Counted from the stretch's first letter, positions 1-6,662 are shown. The stretch: DNA of 16,554 nt from Verrucomicrobia bacterium UBA1263 (GCA_002308515.1 DBVN01000072.1:23258-39811); one strand, 5' to 3'. The notes: a model not told the origin generated them from the sequence alone. Translations and numbers: made by a program.

Positions 1-387
1 GTGCTGGAATACTATCACATCCAGCCCGTCCGCGGCTCCAGCAGCCGACGCGGAGGCCAGGCCCTGATCGAACTCCACACCTGGGCCGGCAAGGGACTGG
101 ATCTGGCCATCACTCCCGACGGCCCCAGAGGTCCCCGCTACCACATCCATCCCGGCGCGATCACCATGGCCCAGACCACCGGTCTGCCCATCCTGCCCAT
201 CTGCTACCACCTGTCCTGGAAATACACTCTCAAGAGCTGGGACGGCTTCCAGATACCTTTCCCCTTCTGCAAATGCACCATCAGCGTGGGCGATCCCATC
301 TACATCCCGCGCCAGCTGACCGCCGATGAACGGGAAGTCTGGCGCGAAAAAGTCAACCGCGCCATGCTGGATCAGACTGACGACTAA
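1..387 (+). CDS. DUF374-type lysophospholipid acyltransferase-like protein, 5' truncated
   Basis: This is the C-terminal part of a gene cut by the left window edge; the GTG at base 1 is probably internal. The 128 visible residues contain RGSSSRRGGQAL (about 11-22), then TPDGPRGPRY (about 38-47), then TGLPILPI and a W-x4-SWDGFQIPFPF stretch. These are hallmarks of the DUF374 branch of the lysophospholipid/lipid A-type acyltransferase superfamily. The TPDGPRGP segment corresponds to the conserved glycine/proline-rich acyl-acceptor motif; the catalytic HX4D motif would lie upstream, outside the window. Members are membrane-associated and thought to transfer acyl chains to glycolipid or phospholipid acceptors, but the substrate of this branch is not firmly known. 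It ends 107 bp before galU on the same strand, which fits an envelope-lipid or polysaccharide neighbourhood. The family call is firm; the substrate is not. Confidence 0.85.
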   Translation: MLEYYHIQPVRGSSSRRGGQALIELHTWAGKGLDLAITPDGPRGPRYHIHPGAITMAQTTGLPILPICYHLSWKYTLKSWDGFQIPFPFCKCTISVGDPIYIPRQLTADEREVWREKVNRAMLDQTDD

Positions 388-494
388 GCCTCACACTGTA
401 TAAATGCTTGACCTGGGGGGAGAGTGAATCCAAACTTTGAGGCAGTAGTTCCAGCGTGGACTGGTTGTCCGGCTGGCTTTTGCGAGATATTACC

Positions 495-1376
495 ATGAAG
501 ATCAGAAAAGCTGTTATCCCTGCCGCCGGTTTCGGGACCCGTTTCCTGCCCGCGTCCAAAGCTCAACCCAAAGAAATGCTCCCTATCGTGGACACACCCA
601 CCATCCAGTATGTGATGGAAGAGGTGGAGAACGCCGGCATTTCGGACGTGCTGATGATCATCGGCAAGGGCAAACGCGCTATCGAGGAACACTTTGACCG
701 GAATTTTGAGCTGGAGTCCGAGCTGGCTGAGAAGAACCGCGTCGAGGAGCTGAACCAGATCCGCCGCATCTCCGAGATGTGCAACATCTTTTTCGTTTAC
801 CAGAAGGAGCTGAACGGTCTGGGTGATGCCGTCAGCTATGCCCGGAGCCACGTGGGCGATGAACCCTTTGTCGTCCTGCTGGGTGATACCATCATTGACA
901 CGAACAACGGCAACAGCATCACCGCGGAAATGATCCGCGTCTATGAACAGCACCAGGCGCCGGTCGTCCTGCTGGAAGAAGTGGACCCCAAAAAGGTCAG
1001 CCGCTACGGTATCGTTGGCGGCAAAATGCTGGGAAACAATATCTTTGAGATAGATCGTCTGGTGGAAAAACCCTCTGTGGAGGAAGCCCCCAGCAATCTG
1101 GCCGTGGCCGGACGCTACATCCTGACACCGGATATCTTCGAGTGCATCGACCAGACTCCCCGCGGCAAGAATGATGAGATCCAGCTGACTGACGCGATGC
1201 AGCTGCTGCTCAAACGCAGACGCTTCTACGGACTGAAACTGGACGGCGTGCGCCACGATATCGGCAACAAGCTGGACTTTATCAAGACCAATATCCTCTA
1301 CGCGCTGAAGCGGAAAGATATGGGCGAAGATGTCCGCCGGTTCATTCTGGAGACGGCGGAACGGCTGAAACAATAA
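495..1376 (+). CDS. galU: UTP--glucose-1-phosphate uridylyltransferase
   Basis: Makes UDP-glucose from UTP and glucose-1-phosphate in the cytoplasm, feeding LPS, capsule and other glycan synthesis. The 294 residues match the usual GalU/GtaB length (about 290-300). Visible motifs are the N-terminal nucleotide-binding signature (AAGFGTRFLPASKAQPKEMLP, opening at about residue 8), IQYVMEEVENAG, LLGDTIID, VGGKMLG, VEKPSVEEAPSNLAVAGRYIL, NDEIQLTDAMQ and GVRHDIGNKLDF near the C-terminus. I chose the ATG at 495 because family members begin M-K-x-R-K-A-V-I-P-A-A-G. A GTG at 456 would add 13 residues without family support. No strong Shine-Dalgarno is visible (GCGAGAT 5' of the start is weak). The 107-bp gap before it contains a poor promoter candidate (CTGACG, 16 bp, TATAAA at 377-404), so it may be transcribed independently or with the acyltransferase. 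No clear hairpin terminator follows. Confidence 0.95.
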   Translation: MKIRKAVIPAAGFGTRFLPASKAQPKEMLPIVDTPTIQYVMEEVENAGISDVLMIIGKGKRAIEEHFDRNFELESELAEKNRVEELNQIRRISEMCNIFFVYQKELNGLGDAVSYARSHVGDEPFVVLLGDTIIDTNNGNSITAEMIRVYEQHQAPVVLLEEVDPKKVSRYGIVGGKMLGNNIFEIDRLVEKPSVEEAPSNLAVAGRYILTPDIFECIDQTPRGKNDEIQLTDAMQLLLKRRRFYGLKLDGVRHDIGNKLDFIKTNILYALKRKDMGEDVRRFILETAERLKQ

Positions 1377-1405
1377 AATTCAGCAAACTTTATTTTTAAA
1401 AGCGC

Positions 1406-1434
1406 TTGCAAAAAAGTTAGGAATGACTTATATT
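1406..1434 (+). promoter_or_regulatory. sigma70-like promoter of the DtxR-family gene
   Basis: A TTGCAA -35 element (1406-1411) and a TATATT -10 element (1429-1434) are separated by exactly 17 bp. The predicted start of transcription near 1441 gives a leader of only about 14-20 nt before the GTG/ATG start pair. AAAAGTTAGG (1412-1421) lies wholly in the spacer. Identical ten bases recur before feoB, so this is a plausible autoregulatory operator position. The elements are seen directly; promoter activity and repression are inferred. Confidence 0.6.
1412..1430 (+). promoter_or_regulatory. candidate DtxR-family operator in the regulator's own promoter
   Basis: AAAAGTTAGG at 1412-1421 is identical to 2292-2301 upstream of feoB. 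The segment TTAGGAATGACTTA (1417-1430) matches the generic DtxR-box shape TTAGGTTAACCTAA at only 8 of 14 positions, so the right half-site is weak. Its location between -35 and -10 would suit repression by the product of the gene that follows. Confidence 0.35.
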
Positions 1435-1460
1435 ATGCGCGCTGCTAAACCGCGGTGGTT

Positions 1461-1931
1461 ATGTCGGAACATTTTGATGACAACAAACTGAGCGCCAGCC
1501 TGGAGGATTACCTTGAGGCTGTGCTTGCCGTTATCATTGAAAAGAAGGCAGTTAGAGCCAAAGACATTGCCGACCGACTCAGTGTCAGCCGTTCCTCGGT
1601 GACCGGGGCGCTCCAAGCTCTGGCGGCCAAAGGATACATCCACTATGCCCCCTACGATGTCATTTCTCTGACAGATGAAGGCGAGAAAGTGGCCACGATG
1701 ATCCTGGGGAAGCACAACATCCTGACCCAGTTCTTCGCGAAAATGCTGTTGATCGAACCCGGACTGGCGGAGGAAACCGCCTGCAAGATGGAACATTCCA
1801 TGCCGGAAGAAGTCATCGAGCGTCTGACCTGCCTCTACTCATTCATAATGGATTCCCAGAAAGATCCCAATGAATGGAGTACGAAGTTTAGCGATTACTG
1901 CAAAAAACAAAACAAGTCCTCTAAGGCTTGA
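1461..1931 (+). CDS. DtxR/MntR-family metal-dependent transcriptional regulator
   Basis: A 156-residue metal-sensing repressor. Residues about 13-70 form the winged helix-turn-helix (SLEDYLEAV, then VRAKDIADRLSVSRSSVTGALQALAAKGYI). Residues about 75-135 form the dimerisation/metal domain (GKHNILTQFF, EETACKMEHSMPEEVIERL). By alignment the metal ligands are D16, E19, H85, C108, E111 and H112. D16 is as in MntR, while C108 is as in DtxR/IdeR, so metal choice cannot be read from ligands alone; the feo genes beside it favour iron. It lacks the C-terminal SH3-like domain of full-length DtxR. A GTG two codons upstream (1455) is an alternative start. The stop overlaps a possible TTG start of feoA (TTGA), suggesting co-transcription. 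Iron- or manganese-dependent repression of its own operon and of feoB is inferred. Confidence 0.92.
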   Translation: MSEHFDDNKLSASLEDYLEAVLAVIIEKKAVRAKDIADRLSVSRSSVTGALQALAAKGYIHYAPYDVISLTDEGEKVATMILGKHNILTQFFAKMLLIEPGLAEETACKMEHSMPEEVIERLTCLYSFIMDSQKDPNEWSTKFSDYCKKQNKSSKA

Positions 1932-1948
1932 ATCCAGAACACACAAAT

Positions 1949-2248
1949 ATGAAAATGCCAACTGTAAACGAAGGAGTGAACGCAAATCATAATGATCCCG
2001 TCAGTTCTTCATCCAAGCATTCCGCCCACAGCACGCTGCGGAACATTTCCGCGGGACAGCGTGTGCAAGTCCAACAGATCATCTCGACTCCTGTTTTTGA
2101 AGCCCGGCTTCAATCCATGGGTTTTGTTCCCGGAGTTCCTGTCAATGTCGTTACAAAAAATGGCAAATCCATGATCGTTGAAGTTCTCCGCAGCCGTCTT
2201 TCACTCAGCGCTGAAGCTGCCAGTGCTATCACCGTAAAAGTTTCCTGA
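1949..2248 (+). CDS. feoA: FeoA-family ferrous iron transport accessory protein
   Basis: A small cytoplasmic SH3-like protein thought to assist the FeoB iron transporter. The last ~70 residues carry the FeoA fold pattern: L-R-x-I-S-A-G-Q-R-V-x-V near the start, then EARLQSMGFVPGVPVNVV, then a strand-rich end (SLSAEAASAITVKVS). Typical FeoA is about 75-85 residues; here there is an extra N-terminal Ser/His/Asn-rich tail of about 28 residues with no recognisable motif. Start choice is uncertain. ATG 1949 is used here. A TTG at 1928 would overlap the regulator's stop by 4 bp and add 7 residues; ATG 1955 and GTG 1976 are also in frame. An AAGGAG at 1971-1976 is too close to that GTG to serve it. 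The gene sits 17 bp after the regulator and 87 bp before feoB. Confidence 0.85.
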   Translation: MKMPTVNEGVNANHNDPVSSSSKHSAHSTLRNISAGQRVQVQQIISTPVFEARLQSMGFVPGVPVNVVTKNGKSMIVEVLRSRLSLSAEAASAITVKVS

Positions 2249-2260
2249 TTTTTTCCCATT

Positions 2261-2290
2261 CTCATCCCCCAGCAGGGAATGAGTTTGTTC
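2261..2290 (+). terminator. weak hairpin between feoA and feoB, possible attenuator or terminator
   Basis: CTCAT (2261-2265) can pair with ATGAG (2279-2283). After one C/A mismatch, CCC (2267-2269) pairs with GGG (2275-2277), leaving a 5-nt loop, followed by TTTGTTCT. The stem is short and the T run is interrupted, so termination would be partial at best. If real, it would separate the regulator-feoA transcript from feoB, which has its own candidate operator just downstream. Confidence 0.3.
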
Positions 2291-2291
2291 T

Positions 2292-2310
2292 AAAAGTTAG
2301 GTTAAACAAA
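2292..2310 (+). promoter_or_regulatory. candidate DtxR-family operator upstream of feoB
   Basis: TTAGGTTAAACAAA (2297-2310) matches the generic DtxR/IdeR/MntR-box form TTAGGTTAACCTAA at 12 of 14 positions. Together with the preceding AAAAG it repeats ten bases found in the promoter of the upstream DtxR-family gene (1412-1421). It lies 26-44 bp before the feoB ATG. A clean -35/-10 pair could not be assigned here; TTGTTC (2285-2290) is a possible -35, but the segment 17-18 bp later is just A/T-rich. The motif is seen directly; binding by the adjacent regulator is inferred. Confidence 0.5.
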
Positions 2311-2335
2311 TTTTTTTAGATTAACATAAAAAACT

Positions 2336-4789
2336 ATGCCTGATAAAATTGGTTCTCAAATCAAGATCGCGTTGGCGGGCAACCCCAATGCCGGTAAAAC
2401 CACTATCTTCAATAAACTGGTCGGCGCTCATCAGCACGTCGGCAACTATCCCGGCGTTACGGTCGAAAAAGTCCAGGGCACCTGTCATCACGGTTCTCTG
2501 GAGATGCTGTTCACGGATCTGCCCGGCACCTACAGTCTGAACGCGACTTCACCGGAGGAAGCCGTCTCCCGCGATTTCATCTATCATGAAACGCCCGATA
2601 TGATCGTGAACGTCGTGGATGCCTCCAACCTGGAGCGCAATCTCTACCTGACCTATCAGCTGCTGGAGACCGGCATCCCCGTCATCATCGTCCTGAACCT
2701 GAGCGATAAAGCCCGGGAACAAGGCATCGAGATAGACGACGCGCAACTTTCCAAAGCGCTCAACAACTCACCCGTCATCCGCACGGTAGGCAATAAGGGC
2801 ATCGGTCTGGATAAGATCCTGGATGCCATCGCCAGGATGGACATCACCCCGAAAGAAACAGGCTTCCGTCTGGACTACGGCCCGGAGTATGAACAGGAGA
2901 TGTCCAGGATATCCAGTCAGCTTCAAACCTCAAAAGCTGTCAAAGCAAACTCCCGCGTCGCCGAACGCTGGCTTCTGGTCAGCCTGATGGAACGCGATCC
3001 CCTGTCATCCAAATGGATCCCGGATCCCAAGGCACAGGAACTGGCCGCCAGCTTCGCTCATCAGAAGGAAGCCCAGACCGGCAAGAGCGTCAGCACGATC
3101 TTCTCAGAGATCCGCTACAAGACCATTCTGGAACTCTCTAAAAATGTGGTCAAAACGACCAAGACCAACGCTCACAGCAATACCAACAAGATCGACGCGG
3201 TCCTGCTGCACCGCTTCTGGGGACTGCCCATCTTTCTGGTGCTCATGTATGTGCTGTTCTATGTCACCTTTAAACTGGGCGATCCGCCTATGGGCTGGAT
3301 CGAAGACGGTTTCGATATACTGAAGGAATGGGTCGGCGGACTCTGGCCGGAAGGTTCCGAGAGCTTCCTCAAGAGCCTGATCGTGGACGGCATCATCGGC
3401 GGTGTCGGAGGTGTCATCGTTTTTCTGCCCAATATCGTTCTGCTGTTCACCGGCATCGCTATCCTGGAAGACAGCGGCTATATGGCCCGCGCGGCATGTC
3501 TGCTGGATAACGCCATGAGCAAATTCGGTCTGCGCGGCAAATCCTTCATCCCCCTGATCGTTGGATTCGGCTGCAACGTGCCGGGCATCATCGCCACACG
3601 CACCATCCCGAACCGGGCGGACCGCTTCCTGACGATCCTGATCCTGCCGCTGTTCAGCTGCGGCGCGCGTCTGCCCATCTATACACTGATCATTCCCGCG
3701 TTCTTCGCGGAACAATGGAGGGCCCCGATCCTCTTCCTGATGTATTTCACGGGCGTACTGGTCGCGGCTGTTCTGGCAAAACTCCTCAGTGTCAGTTTGT
3801 TCAAAGGTCAAAGTGAGCCGTTTGTGATCGAACTGCCCTCGTATCAGGTCCCGACCGTGTTCGGTGTCCTGATCACCATGTGGCGCCGTTCCTGGATGTA
3901 TCTCAAGAAGGTCGGCACCATCATCCTGGGCGTTTCCATCATCCTGTGGGCCATGGCTGTCTGGCCGGGAGTTTCCGAAGAAACTCAGGCACAATATGAT
4001 AAGAAAACAGAAGCTCTGGCCGCCGCGGCGGAGGCCGAGGACATTGATGACGAAGTCAAAGCAAAAGCCGAAGAATATTCTGAAAAACTGGCAGCTTTGG
4101 AAGAAGAAGGTCTGGGCGATGAAGAACTGGACACAGCCAAAGAAAAACTGGATAAGGAATATCTTGATGCCCGCGTCAGCCGTGCTCTGGAGCTGGCTGA
4201 GGAACAAACGGAACTGGACAACAAACTGGCCGCCGCCTCTCTGGAAATCTCTCTGATGGGCCGTGTCGGCAAAATCATGGAACCGATCTTCCGTCCCTGC
4301 GGATTCGACTGGAAAATGGATTCCGCCATCATGGCCGGTCTCGCCGCCAAGGAGGTCGTTGTTGCCCAAATGGGCATTCTCTACAGTCTGGGTGAAGTGG
4401 ACGAGGAAAGCGACAGTCTGCGTGAAAAACTGGCCGAAAACTACACACCGCTGCAGGGTTTGTGCCTGATGCTCTTCTGTCTGCTCAGCGCGCCCTGCTT
4501 TGCCTGCATCGCCACCGCGAAACAGGAAATGGGCGGATGGAAATGGGCTATCGCGCAGGCTCTGGGTCTGACGGTCCTGGCCTGGGCGATCACCACGTTC
4601 GTCTATCAAGTGGGAAGCGTTGTTCTGCAGTCGAAGAGCCCTATAGAGATCTCGGTCGTCATCGGAGTCATTCTGCTGGCCCTGATCTGGGCCGTCTTCC
4701 GGATCGCGGATAAGCTGCAGGGCAAAGGCGGATGCGGATGTGCCAGCTGCGGCGGATGCTGCGGATGCTCCGGCCGTAAAAAAGATTAG
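2336..4789 (+). CDS. feoB: Ferrous iron transport protein B
   Basis: Inner-membrane Fe(II) transporter with an N-terminal GTPase domain. At 817 residues it is at the long end of the family. Visible elements are G1 GNPNAGKT (residues 15-22), G3 DLPGTYSL, G4 as NLSD (the family's NxxD form), a helical linker, then the transmembrane core with the two gate motifs GCNVPGI and CGARLPIY, and later LAAKEVVVAQMGILY. Residues about 547-638 form an unusually long, Glu/Lys/Ala-rich, predicted coiled-coil segment between transmembrane helices. The C-terminus ends in six cysteines within about 11 residues (CGC, SC, GGCC, GC) followed by a basic tail. No feoC is present. The ATG has no Shine-Dalgarno but is preceded by an A-rich tract. 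Iron-dependent control through the upstream box is inferred. Confidence 0.96.
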   Translation: MPDKIGSQIKIALAGNPNAGKTTIFNKLVGAHQHVGNYPGVTVEKVQGTCHHGSLEMLFTDLPGTYSLNATSPEEAVSRDFIYHETPDMIVNVVDASNLERNLYLTYQLLETGIPVIIVLNLSDKAREQGIEIDDAQLSKALNNSPVIRTVGNKGIGLDKILDAIARMDITPKETGFRLDYGPEYEQEMSRISSQLQTSKAVKANSRVAERWLLVSLMERDPLSSKWIPDPKAQELAASFAHQKEAQTGKSVSTIFSEIRYKTILELSKNVVKTTKTNAHSNTNKIDAVLLHRFWGLPIFLVLMYVLFYVTFKLGDPPMGWIEDGFDILKEWVGGLWPEGSESFLKSLIVDGIIGGVGGVIVFLPNIVLLFTGIAILEDSGYMARAACLLDNAMSKFGLRGKSFIPLIVGFGCNVPGIIATRTIPNRADRFLTILILPLFSCGARLPIYTLIIPAFFAEQWRAPILFLMYFTGVLVAAVLAKLLSVSLFKGQSEPFVIELPSYQVPTVFGVLITMWRRSWMYLKKVGTIILGVSIILWAMAVWPGVSEETQAQYDKKTEALAAAAEAEDIDDEVKAKAEEYSEKLAALEEEGLGDEELDTAKEKLDKEYLDARVSRALELAEEQTELDNKLAAASLEISLMGRVGKIMEPIFRPCGFDWKMDSAIMAGLAAKEVVVAQMGILYSLGEVDEESDSLREKLAENYTPLQGLCLMLFCLLSAPCFACIATAKQEMGGWKWAIAQALGLTVLAWAITTFVYQVGSVVLQSKSPIEISVVIGVILLALIWAVFRIADKLQGKGGCGCASCGGCCGCSGRKKD

Positions 4790-4810
4790 ATTCAATATAA
4801 AAAGCCATAA

Positions 4811-4848
4811 AAAAGAGAGCCGGATATTTTGTTCGGCTCTTTCTTTTT
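4811..4848. terminator. bidirectional intrinsic terminator after feoB
   Basis: AGAGCCG (4816-4822) pairs perfectly with CGGCTCT (4834-4840) around an 11-nt loop, and the stem can extend by two pairs. It is followed by TTCTTTTT on the plus strand. On the minus strand the same stem is followed by CTTTTTT. It therefore fits termination both of feoB and of the convergent minus-strand genes ending at 5068. Confidence 0.85.
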
Positions 4849-4877
4849 AGTATAGAAAAACAGGGATGGATTGAAGA

Positions 4878-4907
4878 ACCACGGATGAACACAGATAAAC
4901 ACAGATA
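4878..4907. repeat. short tandem repeat, three 10-bp units
   Basis: AACACAGATA occurs twice in perfect tandem (4888-4897 and 4898-4907), preceded by a 7/10 related unit ACCACGGATG (4878-4887). The pattern resembles a dispersed intergenic element (ACGGATGAACACAGAT-like) that I recall from many unrelated environmental genomes. Function unknown; it lies in the gene-free gap after the terminator. Confidence 0.6.
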
Positions 4908-4955
4908 ATATATTCAATAACAAGAAGATGTATTGTAGAAAAGCTCAACCCGCGC

Positions 4956-5004
4956 GTCTCAGCCCCGGAGGGACGGCCAGGGAAATATAAAGCCCCGGCA
5001 AAGG
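4956..5004. repeat. GC-rich REP-like intergenic fragment
   Basis: AGCCCCGG is present at 4961-4968 and again at 4991-4998. Around the first copy GTCTC (4956-4960) can pair with GGGAC (4970-4974), with one G-U pair. The block is a GC island inside an AT-rich spacer. It looks like a worn copy of a dispersed repeat of the 'AGCCCCGGAGGGGCG' kind that I recall from PVC and related genomes. Identity as a repeat family member is inferred from memory only. The rest of 4849-5067 shows no gene. Confidence 0.4.
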
Positions 5005-5067
5005 TTCATTGTAAAGTCCTTATTCCCTGATCCCGAAAAACTGAAATCTCATTCCCATCTAAATCAT

Positions 5068-5586
5068 TTAATGAGTAAGTTTCCACATAAGATCACTCAC
5101 ATTCCCGAACTCGATATCCCATAAAAAATAAGAAGGAACAGCTACAGCAATGATTGTCAGTATCGCTCCAAAAGCAAGAAATTTGTTATCTATCCCTCGC
5201 TCTGTTACTCTTTTATAAAAATCTAAATAATCAATACTATCATTTTCTTTATCTATCTTTATTTTTACCTTTAACAGCTCATTAGAAATGAAACCCGCAA
5301 AAGCACCCAATAAAGCACAGTATGAAAAGTACATGATAATAACAAACAAGAACCAAAAAATATAATTACCCACCTCTATAGGAATACCAAGGAAACGCAG
5401 ATCCGGTTCACCTCCACGAGTGCCAATGTAAAAAATAATTTTAAATGGAAAGGTATTAAAAAAGTCAAAACCTTTAAAAACTGCAGGCAGCATTGCTATT
5501 CCAAATACAATGCCAAAAAGTGCACCCTTCTTCAGAAAGTTACGCAATATATCATATCGAACATATGATGGATTTATTTCTTTCAT
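5068..5586 (-). CDS. small membrane protein of unknown family, paralogue of its upstream neighbour
   Basis: I do not recognise this 172-residue protein. It has about four hydrophobic segments: near residues 18-40, 70-95 (FWFLFVIIMYFSYCALLGAFAGF) and 138-155 are clearest. A polar loop containing KIDKENDSIDYLDFYKRVTERG is placed between the third and last segments. It shares with the gene upstream (5637-6149) the blocks LRNFLKKG, LFG-x3-FGIA, NTFP-x-KII, ALLG-x-FAGF, DSIDYLDF and SYFLWD, so the pair arose by tandem duplication. No catalytic motif is visible. It begins with ATG 50 bp after the neighbour and lacks a clear Shine-Dalgarno. It is AT-rich compared with the cda and folP genes and is the last gene of the long minus-strand series, ending 220 bp short of the bidirectional terminator. 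Confidence 0.75.
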   Translation of the reverse strand: MKEINPSYVRYDILRNFLKKGALFGIVFGIAMLPAVFKGFDFFNTFPFKIIFYIGTRGGEPDLRFLGIPIEVGNYIFWFLFVIIMYFSYCALLGAFAGFISNELLKVKIKIDKENDSIDYLDFYKRVTERGIDNKFLAFGAILTIIAVAVPSYFLWDIEFGNVSDLMWKLTH

Positions 5587-5636
5587 GAGAAACTGCCAGT
5601 TGAGTTATAATTCCGTGTTATTGTGTGATTTCTGTT

Positions 5637-6149
5637 CTATTTATAAAAAGATTCAAAAAAAGAAAAAAGCCATCTGGAAAAATCCCAATCCCACAAAAAA
5701 TAAGAAAGTATAGCTATAATAAGAATGGTCAACAGCACACCATAAACAAAGAATCTTCTAACCTCTGCCTTTGTTATTTTTTTAGAAAAATCTAAATAAT
5801 CAATACTATTATCTTCTTCATTTATCTTTACCTTTTTGTAAATACAAAAAAGTGCATTAGCTAAAAACCCCGCAAACATGCCTAATAAAGCATGGTATAA
5901 AGCAACTTCTGCAATAAGAAAAAATAGCATAATATACCCAAAACCTTCCCCCCAAAATATTATATCAGTGAGATCACTAATAATTTTATATGGAAAGGTG
6001 TTAGGATAAAAATGAGGATCTATACATAATAGTACTTGCCCAAATAATATTGCTATTCCAAAAGCAGCACCAAAAAGTCCACCCTTCTTCAGGAAATTAC
6101 GTAATGGCCATCCTTTATCACGTCGAAAATATAATGGATTTACTTTCAT
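5637..6149 (-). CDS. small membrane protein of unknown family, tandem paralogue
   Basis: A 170-residue paralogue of the next gene downstream, family not recognised. The N-terminus (NPLYFRRD, LRNFLKKGGLFG) is basic and followed by hydrophobic segments near residues 24-45, 68-100 and 137-155. The polar block EEDNSIDYLDFSKKITKAEVRR is conserved with the partner and probably cytoplasmic. It begins 18 bp after the cdaR stop, so co-transcription with cdaA-cdaR is likely, although the lower GC content suggests a different history. No signal peptide cleavage site or enzyme motif is seen. Function cannot be assigned; a role in envelope or membrane biology is only suggested by topology and position. 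Confidence 0.75.
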   Translation of the reverse strand: MKVNPLYFRRDKGWPLRNFLKKGGLFGAAFGIAILFGQVLLCIDPHFYPNTFPYKIISDLTDIIFWGEGFGYIMLFFLIAEVALYHALLGMFAGFLANALFCIYKKVKINEEDNSIDYLDFSKKITKAEVRRFFVYGVLLTILIIAILSYFLWDWDFSRWLFSFFESFYK

Positions 6150-6167
6150 AAATCACATTTTTTCGGA

Positions 6168-6662
6168 TCAGGATTCGCTTCCGCCGGTGTTCAGCTTGAC
6201 GGGAGGAGGCAGTGCTGTATTCGTTTCACCTACGGGACGCGTCAGCAGACGAACGCTAGGCGGCACGATGGACATCAGCGTCAGTTCCGGGGGGAGCTTG
6301 CACTGGATCAACTTGACCATTTCCACCATGTTCGTGTTTTCCGTCAGGTTCGCTTTCATCACCTCGTTATTGCCCACGCTCACATAAAGCGTGATGGATT
6401 CCGGGCGGATATTCTCCACGTTCATCCGGGAGCCGGAGACCTCCACTGAGGCTTCCATCGGCATCAGATCGTAAACATTCGTATCCATCGGAGACTGCAT
6501 CACATAAATGGGAACATTGGGTAGGACCTGCTTATAGATCGTACCGCCGGACTGCGTAGAAGTTCCCTTACTGATCTGAAGTTTGACCGAGGTCCAGGCC
6601 ACCAGCGCCAGCGCCAGCGCGAAGACCTTCAGAGTCGCGTTGCTGAAAAGAAATTTTTTCAT
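6168..6662 (-). CDS. cdaR: YbbR-domain protein, likely CdaA regulator
   Basis: A 164-residue membrane-anchored protein with one N-terminal hydrophobic segment (LKVFALALALVAWTSVKL, residues about 11-28) and one extracytoplasmic YbbR-like domain. The domain shows the strand-turn pattern PNVPIYV, ASVEVSGSRMNVENI, SITLYVSVGNNEV and LMSIVPPSVRLLTRPVGET. It is short: Bacillus CdaR has several YbbR repeats in more than 450 residues. It starts inside the end of cdaA (ATGA, 4-bp overlap) and has the best Shine-Dalgarno in the window. That coupling and the known CdaA-CdaR interaction in Firmicutes support the assignment; regulation of c-di-AMP synthesis here is inferred. Confidence 0.82.
   Translation of the reverse strand: MKKFLFSNATLKVFALALALVAWTSVKLQISKGTSTQSGGTIYKQVLPNVPIYVMQSPMDTNVYDLMPMEASVEVSGSRMNVENIRPESITLYVSVGNNEVMKANLTENTNMVEMVKLIQCKLPPELTLMSIVPPSVRLLTRPVGETNTALPPPVKLNTGGSES

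Noticed and set aside
377..404. galU promoter CTGACG-16 bp-TATAAA
   Set aside because: The -35 half overlaps the upstream stop codon region and matches consensus at only four of six; mentioned in the galU entry but not annotated.
384..1373. 329-residue open frame antisense to galU
   Set aside because: It fully overlaps a certain galU and has no recognisable domain; antisense frames stay open easily in GC-rich genes.
1992..2174. 60-residue frame with AAGGAG at 1971-1976 upstream
   Set aside because: The spacing is about 15 nt and the frame lies inside feoA in another phase; the protein is Pro/Ser-rich shadow sequence.
3104..4795. 563-residue open frame antisense to feoB
   Set aside because: Composition is a mirror of the feoB codons, with low-complexity His/Asp/Gln runs and no family resemblance; feoB is certain on the other strand.
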